Assembly: GCF_003259175.1 (NCBI RefSeq)
Contig: NZ_QGOK01000012.1
Location: 1-64,000 of the forward strand
Source of the DNA: Marinomonas shanghaiensis
GTDB lineage: Bacteria; Pseudomonadota; Gammaproteobacteria; Pseudomonadales; Marinomonadaceae
Reading direction: 5' to 3'
DNA length: 64,000 nucleotides
Shown here: piece after piece, positions 30,136 to 40,068 of the stretch
Numbering within the stretch: position 1 is the first letter of the stretch
Layout: the number at the start of each line of letters is the position of its first letter
Notes under the pieces: generated by a model
Database searches by the model: none
Seen by the model: only the letters and a program-made list of their open reading frames with translations
Told to the model about the DNA's origin: nothing
Program-made: the position numbers and the translations under genes

Positions 30136-31908
30136 TTAGTATGAACGAGCCTTAGGTGGGAAAGCTTCCATGGTTTTTGGCGCAAAGTTTACATCACGCT
30201 TGGTCACAGTCTTACCTACTGGGTGGAATAAAGAATGCTTCAACCAGTTTTCATCATCACGTTCAGTAAAGTCATTGCGAGCATGCGCACCACGGCTTTC
30301 TTTACGGAATTCCGCCGGAATAGCAGTCGCTTCAGCAACTTCTAGAAGGTTTTCAAGTTCAAGAGCTTCAATACGAGCGGTATTGAACGCTTGACTCTTA
30401 TCTTCAAGGTATAAGTTCTCAACACGAGCACGAATTTCTTTTAGCTGCGCCAAACCTTTTTGCATCGCTTCGCCATCGCGGAACACACCAAAATAAAGCT
30501 GCATTACACGCTGAAGATCTGCACGAACAGCGGCAACACTTTCACCACCAGTTGAACTATTCAAACGATTCAAACGAACCAACGCCTGTTCAATATTGGT
30601 ATCATCAGCGTCCAATGAATCAAAACCGGCATCTAACGATTTCTTAACATGCAAACCAACCGCCCGACCAAATACAACCAAGTCAAGCAAAGAGTTACCA
30701 CCTAGACGGTTGGCACCATGAACAGATACACAAGCCGCTTCACCACAAGCGTAAAGACCATCAATAATGACGTCTTCGCCCGCTTCATTTTGCTTAAGAG
30801 CTTGACCACCAATATTAGTAGGAATACCACCCATCATATAGTGACAAGTTGGGATAACTGGAATTGGCTCTTTTACTGGGTCAACGTGAGCAAAAGTACG
30901 AGATAGCTCAAGGATACCTGGAAGACGCTTATTCAAAGTTTCTTCACCCAAATGATCCAATTTCAGCAATACGTGATCTCCATCAGGACCACAACCACGG
31001 CCTTCTAGGATTTCAAGAATCATTGAACGTGCAACAACGTCACGACCAGCAAGGTCTTTGGCGTTTGGCGCATAACGCTCCATGAAACGCTCTCCGTCTT
31101 TATTGATCAGGTAACCACCTTCACCACGACAACCTTCCGTTACCAGCGTGCCCGCACCGTAAATACCGGTTGGGTGGAACTGCCACATTTCCATATCTTG
31201 CATAGGGAAACCAGCACGCAAAGCCATACCAACACCATCACCCGTATTAATGTGTGCGTTGGTTGTAGATTGATAAATACGGCCAGCACCACCTGTTGCA
31301 ATAACAGTCGCTTTGGCTTTCAGGTAAACGGTCTCACCACTTTCGATACAAATAGCAATAACACCAACTACCGCATCTTCACTATTTTTAACAAGATCCG
31401 TCGCATACCATTCATTGAAGAATGTCGTGCCGCCTTTTAAGTTACCTTGGTACAAGGTATGTAAAAGAGCATGTCCAGTACGGTCAGCCGCAGCACAAGT
31501 ACGCGCCGCCTGACCACCCTTACCAAAATCTTTAGACTGGCCACCAAATGGACGTTGATAAATACGACCTTGTTCAGTACGAGAAAACGGTAGACCCATG
31601 TGTTCAAGTTCAAAAACCGCTTGAGGACCAACAGAACACATATATTCGATTGCGTCTTGGTCACCGATGTAATCCGACCCTTTTACAGTGTCATACATGT
31701 GCCAGCGCCAATCATCATTCGGGTCATCACTTGCAATTGCGCAGGTAATACCACCTTGAGCAGATACGGTGTGTGAACGAGTTGGGAATACTTTCGTTAC
31801 ACATGCCGTATTCAAGCCAGACTCAGTCAACTGAAGTGCGGCACGCATACCTGCGCCACCACCACCAATAACAATGGCATCAAAAGAAATCGTACGAATA
31901 TTTGCCAT
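30136..31908 (-). CDS. sdhA: Succinate dehydrogenase flavoprotein subunit SdhA
   Basis: Oxidises succinate to fumarate and feeds complex II. It has 590 residues, with FAD-binding [15 protein letters not shown] and the covalent-FAD histidine in [13 protein letters not shown] (about residue 45). Substrate-binding HPTGIYGAG and the catalytic arginine region [16 protein letters not shown] also appear, with a C-terminal RGAHARNDF. It starts 3 bases after the sdhD stop and is tightly packed in the operon. Confidence 0.98.
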   Translation of the reverse strand: MANIRTISFDAIVIGGGGAGMRAALQLTESGLNTACVTKVFPTRSHTVSAQGGITCAIASDDPNDDWRWHMYDTVKGSDYIGDQDAIEYMCSVGPQAVFELEHMGLPFSRTEQGRIYQRPFGGQSKDFGKGGQAARTCAAADRTGHALLHTLYQGNLKGGTTFFNEWYATDLVKNSEDAVVGVIAICIESGETVYLKAKATVIATGGAGRIYQSTTNAHINTGDGVGMALRAGFPMQDMEMWQFHPTGIYGAGTLVTEGCRGEGGYLINKDGERFMERYAPNAKDLAGRDVVARSMILEILEGRGCGPDGDHVLLKLDHLGEETLNKRLPGILELSRTFAHVDPVKEPIPVIPTCHYMMGGIPTNIGGQALKQNEAGEDVIIDGLYACGEAACVSVHGANRLGGNSLLDLVVFGRAVGLHVKKSLDAGFDSLDADDTNIEQALVRLNRLNSSTGGESVAAVRADLQRVMQLYFGVFRDGEAMQKGLAQLKEIRARVENLYLEDKSQAFNTARIEALELENLLEVAEATAIPAEFRKESRGAHARNDFTERDDENWLKHSLFHPVGKTVTKRDVNFAPKTMEAFPPKARSY

Positions 31909-31911
31909 TAC

Positions 31912-32259
31912 TTATAGCCCCCAAAGAACCTGAACACCCCATACGATGTAAATAAACATTACAAGACCGCATAGAGATTGAAAGAAGAAACGTGCACCCG
32001 TTGCTTTGATGTAATCTGTTGAAACAGACCACAAACCAATCCAAGAGTGCATACCGATTGACAACAGCACCATCAGACTAAAAATACGCATCCATGTTGC
32101 TTCAAACAGAGCACTCCACTGATCATAAGTAAGATCTGGGTTAAGCAACAAATAACCAATAATAAAAACCGTATACAAAGACAATACAACGGCAGAGACT
32201 CGCTGCATCATCCAATCATAAAGACCTGAACGACCAAAGCTTGTGATTTGAGTTACCAT
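31912..32259 (-). CDS. sdhD: Succinate dehydrogenase membrane anchor SdhD
   Basis: A 115-residue, three-span anchor that helps hold haem b and the quinone site. It has an N-terminal SGLYDWMMQRVSAVVL, and the histidine of MHSWIGLWSVSTDYIK is the likely haem ligand region. The frame opens at a GTG two codons upstream, but the ATG at 32259 sits 7 bases from AGGAG and is preferred. It overlaps the end of sdhC by 7 bases. Confidence 0.94.
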   Translation of the reverse strand: MVTQITSFGRSGLYDWMMQRVSAVVLSLYTVFIIGYLLLNPDLTYDQWSALFEATWMRIFSLMVLLSIGMHSWIGLWSVSTDYIKATGARFFFQSLCGLVMFIYIVWGVQVLWGL

Positions 32260-32630
32260 ATCCACACTCCTGCTAACACAATAAGAACCGCCGCAATCAC
32301 AAAGTTTGCGATAGCAGCATTACGTCCGCTCTCCAGCTCTTCAAAATACCCCATATCCATAAACAAGTGCTTAACACCCGCTACGAAATGGTACATCAGA
32401 GCAGACACCACACCCCAAATCACAAACTTCACCAAGAAATTTGTTTGTAGCGCAGTTACCACCTGATCAAACCCCTCTTGTGACTCTAGAGAAAGGTCAA
32501 AGGCATAGAACAAGAATGCCAATCCAACAAAAAGGATGATTCCTGTTACACGATGAAGAATAGACACGATTGCTGTGACGGGCATCGATATTGTTAAAAT
32601 ATCAAGGTTGACTGGTCTTTTTTTATTCAC
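32253..32630 (-). CDS. sdhC: Succinate dehydrogenase cytochrome b556 subunit SdhC
   Basis: A 125-residue, three-span subunit. The conserved RPVNLDILTISMPVTAIVSILHRVTG opening carries the Ser and Arg of the quinone site (about residues 23-28). The haem-ligand histidine lies in HFVAGVKHLFMDMG (about residue 84). The only in-frame start that preserves the RPVNLD region is a GTG at 32630, with no clear Shine-Dalgarno sequence. It is the first gene of sdhCDAB, divergent from gltA. Confidence 0.93.
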   Translation of the reverse strand: MNKKRPVNLDILTISMPVTAIVSILHRVTGIILFVGLAFLFYAFDLSLESQEGFDQVVTALQTNFLVKFVIWGVVSALMYHFVAGVKHLFMDMGYFEELESGRNAAIANFVIAAVLIVLAGVWIW

Positions 32631-33203
32631 GACTTTTTACACCATTTTGTATTGATTGAATGGTCAATCACGACCCAATGTCTATACGTGCTATTATTAC
32701 CGTTAGATCATAGTAGTATAGCGACGTCATAGGCCTGCTTTGAAAATCTCATCGATTTGCAAACAAATGCTTAAAAGCGACTCTCTTTTATCCATTAGCA
32801 GCAACAAATCAATGAAATCGTCTGAGGCGCAATTATAGACCAGCCAAAAATACTAAGACAAATAGACTGAACAAGAGGTTTTCAATGGTCACCATTCATC
32901 AAATGAATGTAACCATAAGCCGAAACAATAATGGTATAAAATTACATAAAAAACCACCCATAAAAAACACTGAAAAAACATATAAATCAAACACTTAACT
33001 ATTTTATGTCATTTTCTTGACTTTACACCAACCCCTTGTTTTGTCAGATAATTACAAAATAACTCAACCCAATGTAAATAGAGTGCAAATGAACAAGATT
33101 GACTTTTATAGTCTAGAGACAGTATTTTTTCCGCACCTTCTGGGCCAGGTGGAGTCAACCTACGACGTCTTAGCCCCGAACCAGAATACGAAGGAGACCA
33201 TAA
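32631..33203. promoter_or_regulatory. Divergent sdhC-gltA regulatory region
   Basis: A 573-base A/T-rich gap with no credible gene. It contains a perfect inverted repeat CATTCAT-CAA-ATGAATG at 32893-32909, a candidate operator. Two TTGACT hexamers (33017-33022 and 33099-33104) point toward gltA but lack a well-spaced strong -10. A GGAG site at 33191-33194 serves gltA. TCA genes are usually controlled here by global regulators such as ArcA or CRP, and I could not read a convincing site for either. Confidence 0.45.
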
Positions 33204-34487
33204 ATGGCTGATAAAAAAGCGCTACTCAAAGTGGATGGGATCGATAAAACTATCGAACTTCCTGTTCTTTCAGGCACTCTAGGCACAGACGTTATCGACG
33301 TCAGAAGTTTAGGTGCCAACGGTGTATTCACCTATGACCCAGGATTTATGTCTACCGGCTCTTGTGAATCCTCTATTACCTACATAGATGGAGATGCTGG
33401 CATTCTTTTGCATCGCGGCTATCCTATTGCCCAACTTGCAGAACACTCAGACTATCTAGAAACCTGCTATTTGTTACTTTACGGAGAACTACCGGATAAA
33501 AAACAAAAAGCAGAATTTGAAAGAACGGTTGGTAAACACACTATGGTGAACCAATCGATGCACAAATTCATCGAAGGTTTCCGTAATGATGCTCACCCTA
33601 TGGCCATTATGTGTGGTCTCGTTGGTGCGCTCTCTGCTTTTTACCAAGATCATATGGACATCAGCAACCCAAAACACCGCGAAATTGCTGCATTCCGTCT
33701 TATCTCTAAAATGCCGACATTAGCATCGATTTGCTATAAGTATTCTAAAGATCAGCCCGTTATGTATCCTCGTAACGACTTGTCTTATGCTGAAAACTTT
33801 TTGTACATGATGTTTGCGACACCTTGCGAAGATTACAAAGTTAACCCTGTTTTCGCCAAGGCCATGGACAGAATTTTCATTCTTCATGCAGACCATGAAC
33901 AGAATGCTTCAACGTCCACAGTACGTTTAGCAGGCTCTTCAGGCGCCAACCCGTTTGCTTGTATTGCTGCAGGTATTGCGACACTTTGGGGGCCTGCTCA
34001 CGGCGGTGCTAACGAAGCGGTTTTGACCATGCTTGAAGAAATTGGCGATGTGGAACATATCGACAAATTCATTGCCAAAGCAAAAGATAAAAACGATCCA
34101 TTCAGATTAATGGGCTTCGGTCATCGCGTTTATAAAAACTTTGATCCTCGTGCCAAAGTTATGCGTGAGACATGTGACCAAGTATTGGCTGAATTAGGCC
34201 AATCAGATGATCCATTATTGAAAATTGCCAAACGTCTTGAACAGATTGCCCTAGAAGATCCTTACTTTGTCGAGCGCAAACTGTATCCAAATGTGGATTT
34301 CTATTCTGGTATCATCATGAAAGCCATTGGCATCCCGACCAGTATGTTTACGGTTATTTTTGCTATGTCTCGTACCATTGGCTGGATTTCTCATTGGAAC
34401 GAAATGATCAGTGGACCCTATAAAATTGGCCGTCCGCGCCAACTTTATGTGGGCAAACCGCAGCGCGACTATCCAACTGAAAAATAA
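33204..34487 (+). CDS. gltA: Citrate synthase GltA
   Basis: Condenses acetyl-CoA and oxaloacetate to citrate. The length of 427 residues and N-terminal domain match the hexameric, NADH-sensitive type II enzyme of Gram-negative bacteria (E. coli 427). Catalytic residues are visible in [25 protein letters not shown] (active-site His) and [14 protein letters not shown]. The ATG has GGAG with a 7-base spacer. It is divergent from sdhC, as is usual in gammaproteobacteria. Confidence 0.97.
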   Translation: MADKKALLKVDGIDKTIELPVLSGTLGTDVIDVRSLGANGVFTYDPGFMSTGSCESSITYIDGDAGILLHRGYPIAQLAEHSDYLETCYLLLYGELPDKKQKAEFERTVGKHTMVNQSMHKFIEGFRNDAHPMAIMCGLVGALSAFYQDHMDISNPKHREIAAFRLISKMPTLASICYKYSKDQPVMYPRNDLSYAENFLYMMFATPCEDYKVNPVFAKAMDRIFILHADHEQNASTSTVRLAGSSGANPFACIAAGIATLWGPAHGGANEAVLTMLEEIGDVEHIDKFIAKAKDKNDPFRLMGFGHRVYKNFDPRAKVMRETCDQVLAELGQSDDPLLKIAKRLEQIALEDPYFVERKLYPNVDFYSGIIMKAIGIPTSMFTVIFAMSRTIGWISHWNEMISGPYKIGRPRQLYVGKPQRDYPTEK

Positions 34488-34504
34488 TCTATTGAATAGC
34501 CTAC

Positions 34505-34534
34505 AAAAAAACGCGCTCTAGGCGCGTTTTTTTT
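34505..34534. terminator. Bidirectional terminator after gltA
   Basis: Stem ACGCGC (34511-34516) / GCGCGT (34522-34527) is flanked by an A run on the left and eight Ts on the right. It can end gltA and also the convergent 34572 gene. Confidence 0.9.
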
Positions 34535-34571
34535 GGTTATTTTTGTCGAACATCAGTCGTTATGTACAAAC

Positions 34572-34802
34572 TTATTCGTCATCATCTTCCACAATTTCAG
34601 TGACCGTGGACTGACCACACTTAACGCAATCTCCTTCGATCCAAACCCTATCTTTGCTTTCAAACTCTCTTGGGTTGATCATACCCAAATCCTCTTCCAT
34701 ACAATGGTTACACCACGTTTGCGCCAAAAAATCTCTTTGCTCCTCCTCAGAGCGAGCAAAAAAATCTCTGTTTACGATGTCTTCGGCCAGTATATCTGTC
34801 AT
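34572..34802 (-). CDS. Small zinc-ribbon-like protein of unknown function
   Basis: A 76-residue acidic protein with two CxxC pairs (CNHC at about residue 31 and CVKC at about 59), a spacing that suggests one zinc-ribbon fold. The N terminus is a charged helix and the C terminus ends in EDDDE. The ATG follows the DUF2066 stop directly (TAAATG), with GGAGG 8 bases upstream, so it is translationally coupled to that gene. I do not recognise the family. Confidence 0.75.
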   Translation of the reverse strand: MTDILAEDIVNRDFFARSEEEQRDFLAQTWCNHCMEEDLGMINPREFESKDRVWIEGDCVKCGQSTVTEIVEDDDE

Positions 34803-35888
34803 TTAATTACCTCCACTGTATTGATAAGATACCACTCTGTTAGCGTCAGGATCTAACGCATTTAATGGCGCACTAATCAACAGACGACTCAAGGATATAC
34901 TGTTGAACAATTTTTGCTTATCACCATCAATTTCTATTGAAAATTCAAGACTATCGCCGTCCACTTGAAGCAAAGTCACATTACGTACAACACCAATACT
35001 TTCTAGATAAGACTGGACTTTACTCATGGCACTATAACTTTCCACACCTGCCACCCGAATGCTTAACTTACTTACCGATCCGCTATCACGCACCGAAGCA
35101 TAACGAGAAGAAAATACCTTAGCCAATCTAACCGTGGCTTGGTCAACGACCTCTTTTAGCGTACTGCCGGTTAATGCAAATCGCTCTGATTCACCGTTCT
35201 TAAGCAACACCAGCAAATTCCCACTCACTTGACCTGCGTAATTACTGATTCTGATCGCCGCCACAGAATCTGTCTGATAACGAGTACTAGCACGGCTAAT
35301 GCTGTCCTCAAAAAAACCCCAAACATCGGCTGTAGAAATCATTCTTTTATCCACGTCGTCCTGCAAAGGCGCGTAAATTGGCAGACCAGCCGAATTTGCG
35401 GACAGTGCAAACTCATTTAACGCAACGGAGGGCTCTCTTGAGCCTGACAGGCTGCGAACGCCGTTCGCCTCACTTACTAACCACACGAGCACTGAGGGTC
35501 TATTCTCCCCCCAGACCGGTAAATTATTTTGTGACAGAAAGCGATCAATCGACTCTTGATAAAAAGTCACTTTAACCTGCTTACCCGGCACCAAACCACC
35601 CCCTGAGGGTATGAGTTCACTGAGTGAGGCAACCGAATGTTGCGCAACCCAAGCTGACGCCTGCCGCTTAGCTTGGGTCAACACACTGTTTGTGATGGCA
35701 CTTTTATCACCAGACACCTTTATCAATACGGCTTCTGCCGCCAAACCAAACGCTTGACTTAACATCTGCTCCTCTGATTGTGCCACTGGCAAATTAATTT
35801 CAGCACTATAAAGCCCTTGAACAGGGACCGCATTGGCTGTCGGAATCAACAAAACACTAATGAGTAATAAAAATATACGAGAATTCAT
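34803..35888 (-). CDS. DUF2066 domain protein, exported
   Basis: A 361-residue protein with a Sec signal peptide (about residues 1-20, LLLISVLLIPTANA). The DUF2066 region begins VQGLYSAEINLPVAQSEEQ, followed by the conserved LIKVSGDKSAI and VKVTFYQESIDRFL. The family occurs beside purM in many gammaproteobacteria, including Pseudomonas, but has no assigned biochemical role that I know of. It is probably periplasmic. The AAGGAAAGG region upstream supports the ATG at 35888. It is divergent from purM. Confidence 0.85.
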   Translation of the reverse strand: MNSRIFLLLISVLLIPTANAVPVQGLYSAEINLPVAQSEEQMLSQAFGLAAEAVLIKVSGDKSAITNSVLTQAKRQASAWVAQHSVASLSELIPSGGGLVPGKQVKVTFYQESIDRFLSQNNLPVWGENRPSVLVWLVSEANGVRSLSGSREPSVALNEFALSANSAGLPIYAPLQDDVDKRMISTADVWGFFEDSISRASTRYQTDSVAAIRISNYAGQVSGNLLVLLKNGESERFALTGSTLKEVVDQATVRLAKVFSSRYASVRDSGSVSKLSIRVAGVESYSAMSKVQSYLESIGVVRNVTLLQVDGDSLEFSIEIDGDKQKLFNSISLSRLLISAPLNALDPDANRVVSYQYSGGN

Positions 35889-36004
35889 AGCCTTTCCTTC
35901 GTTTATTTGCCTATTCTACTGTCTTAATTGCAAAGAACCATAGCCCTAATGCGCCACTATGCTAAAATGCATTTTTTTCCTCGTACCATGATAAGGCATA
36001 GGCA

Positions 36005-37063
36005 ATGACCAAGTCAGATAAACCATCGATTAGTTATAAAGACGCCGGCGTAGATATTAACGCAGGCAACCAACTTGTTGAACGTATCAAAGGCGTAAGC
36101 AAAAAAACTCGTCGCCCTGAAGTAATGGGTGGTCTGGGAGGATTTGGCGCCTTGACACGCCTTCCAACAAAATACAAAAACCCCATTCTTGTTTCCGGCA
36201 CAGATGGTGTGGGCACTAAGTTGCGTTTAGCAATGGACCTCAATCAACACGACACCATTGGTATTGATCTCGTGGCAATGTGCGTTAACGATTTAGTGGT
36301 AGCTGGCGCAGAGCCACTATTATTCCTAGATTATTACGCAACAGGCAAGCTAGATGTTGATGTAGCTGCTAATGTCGTCACTGGAATTGGCGAAGGCTGC
36401 ATTCAAGCAGGTTGCGCACTGGTCGGTGGTGAAACCGCAGAAATGCCAGGTATGTACCACGATGGAGATTACGATCTAGCAGGATTTTGTGTTGGTGTCG
36501 TTGAAGAAGAAAACATCATTGATGGTAGCAAGGTAAAAGCAGGCGACACATTAATCGCATTAGGCTCGTCTGGCCCACATTCAAATGGTTACTCTTTAAT
36601 TCGCAAAATTCTTGAAGTCAGCAAGACCGATCTTAATCAGGAGATCGACGGTGTTGCATTAAAAGATGCGCTCATGGAGCCAACCCGTATCTACGTCAAA
36701 TCCATCCTAAAATTGATGGAATCTGTTTCCGTCAACGCTTTGGCTCACATCACTGGGGGCGGGCTTTTAGAAAATATTCCTCGTGTTCTTCCTGAAGACA
36801 CTGCCGCTCGCATTGATGCAAGCAGCTGGAAACGCCCTGCTGTGTTTGATTGGTTACAAGAACAAGGAAATGTTGAGCAAGAAGAAATGTACCGTGTTTT
36901 AAACTGTGGTGTCGGCATGGTACTTTCTATTGATGCAGACAAAGCGAACCAAGCACTTGCTATTTTAAAAGCAGAAGGTGAAAACGCTTGGATCATTGGT
37001 GATGTTTGTCCTCGTAACGGTGGCAAAGAGGTATTAATCTCTGATTTAGAGGCACAGGCATGA
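36005..37063 (+). CDS. purM: Phosphoribosylformylglycinamidine cyclo-ligase PurM
   Basis: Closes the imidazole ring to give aminoimidazole ribotide in purine synthesis. It has 352 residues, with the N-terminal [19 protein letters not shown] and the ATP/substrate loops [23 protein letters not shown] and [14 protein letters not shown] lies 8 bases before the ATG. It overlaps purN by 4 bases (ATGA), so the two are coupled. I see no PurR-like operator in the 116-base promoter gap. Confidence 0.98.
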   Translation: MTKSDKPSISYKDAGVDINAGNQLVERIKGVSKKTRRPEVMGGLGGFGALTRLPTKYKNPILVSGTDGVGTKLRLAMDLNQHDTIGIDLVAMCVNDLVVAGAEPLLFLDYYATGKLDVDVAANVVTGIGEGCIQAGCALVGGETAEMPGMYHDGDYDLAGFCVGVVEEENIIDGSKVKAGDTLIALGSSGPHSNGYSLIRKILEVSKTDLNQEIDGVALKDALMEPTRIYVKSILKLMESVSVNALAHITGGGLLENIPRVLPEDTAARIDASSWKRPAVFDWLQEQGNVEQEEMYRVLNCGVGMVLSIDADKANQALAILKAEGENAWIIGDVCPRNGGKEVLISDLEAQA

Positions 37064-37713
37064 GTTTCCCGATCGTTGTCTTAATTTCTGGCAGCGGCAG
37101 CAACTTGCAAGCTTTGATTGATCAAAGCTTGCAAGGACAACTCAACATCAATATTTGCGCAGTGATTAGCAATAAGGCGACCGCTTATGGACTCGAAAGA
37201 GCCAAAATAGCGGGCATTCCTACTCACACACTTGACCACAAGTCCTTTGCGAGTCGAGAAGAGTTTGATGCCGAGCTACAAACACTTATTGATCAGTATC
37301 AGCCAAAATTGGTTGTTTTGGCGGGTTTTATGCGTATTTTGACGGAAACCTTTGCGAAACATTACGAAGGTAGAATGCTTAACATTCATCCTTCATTGCT
37401 TCCTAAGTACAAAGGATTAAATACACACCAACGAGCAATTGATGCGAACGAGAAAGAGCATGGCGTGTCGGTGCATTTTGTTAGTCCAGAGTTGGATGCT
37501 GGCGCTGTGATACTGCAAGCAAGCACTCGTATAACAAAGGACGATACGGCAGAATCGTTAGCCAATAAAGTTCATGCCCTAGAGCACATCATCTACCCTC
37601 TGGCCGTTAAGTGGTTCAGTGAGGAAAGATTAACATTCCAGAATGGAAAAGCTTTTTTTGATAGAAATACGCTTCCCGAAAGCGGCATTCTGTACAATGA
37701 AGCGTTAACATAA
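37060..37713 (+). CDS. purN: Phosphoribosylglycinamide formyltransferase PurN
   Basis: Uses 10-formyltetrahydrofolate to formylate glycinamide ribotide. It has 217 residues, with an N-terminal phosphate loop [12 protein letters not shown]. The catalytic Asn-His-Asp set shows as [18 protein letters not shown] and the downstream [12 protein letters not shown]. It is the second gene of purMN, with an ATGA overlap. Confidence 0.98.
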   Translation: MSFPIVVLISGSGSNLQALIDQSLQGQLNINICAVISNKATAYGLERAKIAGIPTHTLDHKSFASREEFDAELQTLIDQYQPKLVVLAGFMRILTETFAKHYEGRMLNIHPSLLPKYKGLNTHQRAIDANEKEHGVSVHFVSPELDAGAVILQASTRITKDDTAESLANKVHALEHIIYPLAVKWFSEERLTFQNGKAFFDRNTLPESGILYNEALT

Positions 37714-37726
37714 TGTAGGAGAAAGC

Positions 37727-38464
37727 ATGAGAGCGAGTAAAATTCCAAAGCGTTTAAGGGCGTTTTTTATGGTTTTTTTTATAAGCACTCCCATGCTTTC
37801 TCTTCCTTCTCAAGGCATCGCCTCCGAAGCACAAAACACGTTTCTGGCCCCTTACTCTGCAGTCTATAGTACCATTTGGAAAAAAGGCATTAGTCTAAAA
37901 GTAGAAGGCAAACAAACCTTATCGAAAAAAAGCAACAACCTATGGCAGTTTGTCTTTACGGCCGACAGCATGATAGCGTCTCTTAACGAATCCTCTACTT
38001 TTTATGTAAAAGACCATCAGATCATTCCAACCCACTACCGCTATAAAAGTTCGGCATTAGGAAAAAAACGCAGTGCCACACTTACCTTCGATTGGGATAA
38101 CAATCTTGTCCGCAATGATGTCAAAGACAAACCGTGGAACCTGACTATTCCTTCAAAGACATTGGATAAACTGTCTGTACAATTGCAAGTTAGACAAGAC
38201 TTAAAGCAAGGAAAAAACGACTTTGATTATCAAATTGCCGATGGTGGATACATTAAAAATTGGCGATTTAAACGCGACAGAGTAGAAGACATAAACACCA
38301 AACTGGGTCGATTTTCGGCGATTAAAGTCATTCGCACCGACAATCTAGAAAAGGGCAAAAAGACGTCTTTCTGGTTTGTCCCCGCACTCGACTACCTTTT
38401 GGTGAAATTAGAGCACCAAGAAGACGGTGAATCCTACCATCTCGATATTGAATCCGTGAAATAG
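37727..38464 (+). CDS. DUF3108 domain protein, exported
   Basis: A 245-residue protein with a signal peptide (about residues 1-32, ending near GIASEA). The remainder is a beta-rich DUF3108 domain: FLAPYSAVYSTIWKKGISLKVEG, DSMIASLNESSTFYV, and a C-terminal FWFVPALDYLLVKLEHQEDG. Such proteins follow purMN in several gammaproteobacteria and are presumed to be envelope proteins, but no function is established that I know of. A GGAGA site precedes the ATG. It is probably co-transcribed with purN, and converges with mobA leaving a 2-base gap. Confidence 0.85.
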   Translation: MRASKIPKRLRAFFMVFFISTPMLSLPSQGIASEAQNTFLAPYSAVYSTIWKKGISLKVEGKQTLSKKSNNLWQFVFTADSMIASLNESSTFYVKDHQIIPTHYRYKSSALGKKRSATLTFDWDNNLVRNDVKDKPWNLTIPSKTLDKLSVQLQVRQDLKQGKNDFDYQIADGGYIKNWRFKRDRVEDINTKLGRFSAIKVIRTDNLEKGKKTSFWFVPALDYLLVKLEHQEDGESYHLDIESVK

Positions 38465-38466
38465 AC

Positions 38467-39042
38467 TTAGACTAAGTCACTAGGCGTATTAACATTCAAC
38501 AAGTCCACATCGTCAGACCAAACAACAGACTGACAACCAAATTCCTCATAAAAAGCGAAAACACTATATCGCTGAGTGTTATCTAGAAATTGCCCAAGCG
38601 CTCGGTAAGCGCTTTCTACAGGCAAAATGGCATGCAAAGGATGAGTACCAGAGACACTTTCTAAATAATGAATTTTTTCTGGTGATAACAAACTAGCGTC
38701 TTTCAGTTTTGCAAAAGCCTCACTGCTAATACGAGGCGTATCGCAAGGCGAGATCAATAAATGCGATGTTTTCGCAAAGGCCAAACACGTTAATATACCG
38801 CATAATGGCCCTTTTCCTTGATAATATGGGTCATCGGCAATCACCTCATAACCAAGCGCTGCATAAGCGTCAAGATTTCGGTTGGCATTAATAAATACGG
38901 GCGTTGCAACCAGTTGCAACGCCCGCCCTACCAACACAGCCATAGGCTCATTCTGAAAACGCAATAAACCTTTATCTTGACGTGACATCCGCTCGGCATT
39001 ACCGCCCGCCAAAACCGCTGCTGATAAAGATATAAATGCCAT
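38467..39042 (-). CDS. mobA: Molybdenum cofactor guanylyltransferase MobA
   Basis: Attaches GMP to molybdopterin to make the guanine dinucleotide cofactor that NasA needs. It has 191 residues (E. coli 194), with the nucleotide-binding LAGGNAERMSRQDKGLL at the N terminus and SPCDTPRI, matching the family's PCDxP motif. It is the last gene downstream of nasA and the TrpD2-like gene, 18 bases apart, so the cofactor enzyme is co-expressed with the nitrate reductase. Confidence 0.93.
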   Translation of the reverse strand: MAFISLSAAVLAGGNAERMSRQDKGLLRFQNEPMAVLVGRALQLVATPVFINANRNLDAYAALGYEVIADDPYYQGKGPLCGILTCLAFAKTSHLLISPCDTPRISSEAFAKLKDASLLSPEKIHYLESVSGTHPLHAILPVESAYRALGQFLDNTQRYSVFAFYEEFGCQSVVWSDDVDLLNVNTPSDLV

Positions 39043-39060
39043 AATACTCTCTTTATATAC

Positions 39061-40068
39061 CTAAAAATCGAAATACGCTTTGTCTCGTTTCGCCCAGATA
39101 CTATCGGCTAACACCAGACACTCCTCGTGAGAGGTGACACCATAAAGAAGTCCTGCCACCGACGCAATGGTTTGTCGCACCGCTTGCTCACCAAATGGAT
39201 CCAGTTGATCACCACGCCAATGTTCGGTTAAACGAGACAAATCTAAATTGTCTTTTAGACGTTTATGCTCCTTCTCCGCTTTCGGCCAATCAGACCAACT
39301 GGCCACACCATTCTGCCATTTACCCAGCGTCACATCTCGCTCTGGATTCACCTCCGCCTCACCGTTACCACCACGAAACACCAGTACGGAAACATCACCT
39401 AATTGCTCACACGCAGAAAGATGCAATGCATCATATCCTCGATGAAACACCCCATGAACACTGTGATTGGCAAAAAATGGATTCATCATCCGCACCACGG
39501 TGTTTACAGGGGAGCGTAATCCTAAAACATACTTTAAATCCATCATATCCCCTAAAGACTTATCTATTTGGGCAAGAGGAATGTAAGCGAAGTTTCTACT
39601 CTCAAGCTCCCGCGTTATATCTTCCCTTGAATGACTAATCGCCAAACCAAGTTGTTGAATGCTTTGCTCAACATAAATGCGATTTTCACCGTCAAATGTA
39701 TGACCATGCATAACAATTTTCACGCCCGTATTGGCCAGCGCAAGAGCGGCTAGTAAAAACCAAGGCAGCTCATTCCGTTTACCAGCGTAAGCAGGCCAAT
39801 CCAAATCCACCTTGGTTCCCAATGGTTCTTTTTTCGATAAATACTCTCGAGTCGCTTTGGTAAAGCCAACGGTTTCTTCTACCGTTTCTTCTCGTATGCG
39901 AATCAGCATCCAGAAAGCACCCGATTGTTCTGGGGCAACCTGACCAGACAACATCAGGCTCATAGCGTGCTCAGCTTCGTCTACCGTTAAACTACGCGCT
40001 CCCTTTTTCCCACGCCCCAAGATTTGCACATACTGGGTAAAATCATTGGCTGCTAATTTTTTTCTCAT
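39061..40068 (-). CDS. TrpD2/YbiB-like glycosyl transferase family protein
   Basis: A 335-residue homologue of anthranilate phosphoribosyltransferase, lacking trp operon context. It has an N-terminal helical domain with SLTVDEAEHAMSLMLSGQVAPEQSGAFWMLIRIREET. Its PRPP-loop-like segment is altered (MHGHTFDGENR), and VLVFRGGNGEAEVNPE lies near residue 240. In E. coli, YbiB/TrpD2 binds nucleic acid rather than making tryptophan. The reading frame extends 24 codons upstream into nasA. The ATG at 40068 overlaps the nasA stop by 4 bases and is clearly the start. Coupling to nasA is common in gammaproteobacteria, but its role there is unexplained. Confidence 0.85.
   Translation of the reverse strand: MRKKLAANDFTQYVQILGRGKKGARSLTVDEAEHAMSLMLSGQVAPEQSGAFWMLIRIREETVEETVGFTKATREYLSKKEPLGTKVDLDWPAYAGKRNELPWFLLAALALANTGVKIVMHGHTFDGENRIYVEQSIQQLGLAISHSREDITRELESRNFAYIPLAQIDKSLGDMMDLKYVLGLRSPVNTVVRMMNPFFANHSVHGVFHRGYDALHLSACEQLGDVSVLVFRGGNGEAEVNPERDVTLGKWQNGVASWSDWPKAEKEHKRLKDNLDLSRLTEHWRGDQLDPFGEQAVRQTIASVAGLLYGVTSHEECLVLADSIWAKRDKAYFDF

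Noticed and set aside
33017-33211. 64-residue frame upstream of gltA
   Set aside because: TTG start without a ribosome site, overlaps gltA, composition not protein-like; treated as chance.
39195-39638. 147-residue plus-strand frame opposite the TrpD2-like gene
   Set aside because: His/Pro-rich antisense shadow of a clearly conserved gene.
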